NCBI GenBank assembly: GCA_903823545.1
Contig: CAIJTL010001552.1
Location: 1-6,312, forward strand
Length of the DNA: 6,312 bases
Reading direction: 5' to 3'
DNA from: an uncultured Planctomycetaceae bacterium
GTDB taxonomy: Bacteria > Planctomycetota > Planctomycetia > Planctomycetales > Planctomycetaceae
The stretch's first letter is position 1; each line of letters starts with the position of its first letter. The notes beneath the pieces are model-generated. The model had not been told where the DNA came from. It ran no database searches and saw only the letters and a list, made by a program, of their open reading frames with translations. The translations under genes were made by a program, and so were the position numbers. This document shows, piece by piece, positions 5,729-6,312 of the stretch.

Positions 5729-6265
5729 GTGAGTTGGACTCAAACTCAGCAAACCGCGTTGAAGGTTCAAATTCGTTGGCTCATCCGGCGTGACATGCCG
5801 GAGGTCTTGGAGATTGAGAGTCAGAGCTTCGAGTTCGCTTGGACCGAAGAAGACTTTCTCTGCTGTCTTCGCCAGCGGAACTGCATTGGAATGGTGGCCG
5901 AATGCGATCATCGCATTGTCGGCTTCATGATTTACGAATTGCACAAGTCGAAGTTGCACGTCTTGAACTTCGCCGTCGACCCAGAGTTCCGCCGCCAAAA
6001 CATTGGCGCGCAGATGATCGAGAAGCTGGTCGACAAGCTCTCGCAACAACGACGGCAAGAAATTGTGCTCGAAGTCCGCGAGTCAAATCTTCCCGCTCAA
6101 CTCTTCTTTAAGAAGATGGGGTTCAAGGCTGTTTTGGTTCTTCGGAGCCACTACGACGACACCGACGAAGCAGCGTATGTCATGCGGTTTGGTCTTCACG
6201 AAGAGGATGCCATCCTGCTGCCGTACGCTCCTAGCAATCGCATTTCGGAATACGATGCGGCCTAG
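5729..6265 (+). CDS. rimI: RimI-type GNAT N-acetyltransferase
   Basis: A 178-residue protein from a GTG start set by the strong AAGGAGG upstream, close to the length usual for RimI plus a C-terminal tail. Members of the family transfer acetyl from acetyl-CoA to an N-terminal alanine, classically of ribosomal protein S18, in the cytoplasm. Seen: the GNAT fold starts at about IRWLIRRDM (15-23); a central strand NFAVDPEFRR (80-89) leads into the acetyl-CoA loop RRQNIGAQ (88-95); LEVRESN (114-120) carries Glu115, at the place of the catalytic Glu103 of E. coli RimI; and MGF (130-132) and the AAYVM strand (148-152) complete the fold. Where E. coli has Tyr115 in ALYESLGF, this protein has Phe127 (LFFKKMGF). 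Tyr142 in the SHYDDTDEAAY segment is kept. About 24 residues beyond the core (155-178) are an extension. It lies on the same strand as the large gene, 149 bases away, with no functional link apparent. Another GNAT substrate is possible. Confidence 0.8.
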   Translation: MSWTQTQQTALKVQIRWLIRRDMPEVLEIESQSFEFAWTEEDFLCCLRQRNCIGMVAECDHRIVGFMIYELHKSKLHVLNFAVDPEFRRQNIGAQMIEKLVDKLSQQRRQEIVLEVRESNLPAQLFFKKMGFKAVLVLRSHYDDTDEAAYVMRFGLHEEDAILLPYAPSNRISEYDAA

Positions 6266-6312
6266 CCGTCTCATCACGAATTGATTCCGACTTTATAGAC
6301 GCACGACCTACC

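Noticed and set aside
6281..6299. Promoter-like TTGATT and TATAGA near the right edge
   Set aside because: The two elements are only 7 bases apart, and the position 17 bases upstream of TATAGA has no -35-like sequence. The window ends before any downstream gene.

Overview
The window reads as chromosomal DNA of a planctomycete (Planctomycetota). The main reason is the N-terminus of the large protein, which has no classical signal peptide but has an Arg-rich stretch followed by LEVRTLMSA. This is a close variant of the LEPRxLLSA motif that marks the planctomycete LEPR-XLL family of very large, probably surface-associated proteins. The moderately GC-rich coding sequence and a GTG start behind a strong Shine-Dalgarno on the second gene are compatible with this. 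I cannot assign a genus.

Layout. Positions 1-79 may hold the start of a divergent minus-strand gene (weak). Positions 80-347 are non-coding and hold a 20-nt pyrimidine tract and the ribosome binding site of the next gene. Positions 348-5579 are one uninterrupted gene for a 1743-residue modular protein. In order it has: the LEPR-XLL-type N-terminus; about 726 residues of tandem repeats with an exact 75-residue (225-bp) supercycle, itself made of nine roughly 8-residue LTxxQIxx elements; a short His/Asp-rich and Pro-rich linker; a G8 domain; a right-handed beta-helix-like region resembling the CEMIP/TMEM2/fibrocystin family; and a C-terminal Ig-like beta domain. Positions 5580-5728 are an intergenic gap with a small hairpin. 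Positions 5729-6265 encode a GNAT acetyltransferase of the RimI type. The last 47 bases show nothing I can call.

How the parts fit. The large protein looks like an exported or surface glycan-interacting protein: the repeat array would be a rigid or elastic stalk or adhesion module, and the G8 plus beta-helix would be the carbohydrate-recognition or carbohydrate-cleaving head. The function is inferred from family resemblance only. RimI is a housekeeping protein modifier and is probably an unrelated neighbour. The most noteworthy feature is the repeat array: the periodicity, invariant Gln positions, W-x-F signature and a unit shortened by exactly three octads can all be read directly from the sequence, and I do not recognise the supercycle as a named family.
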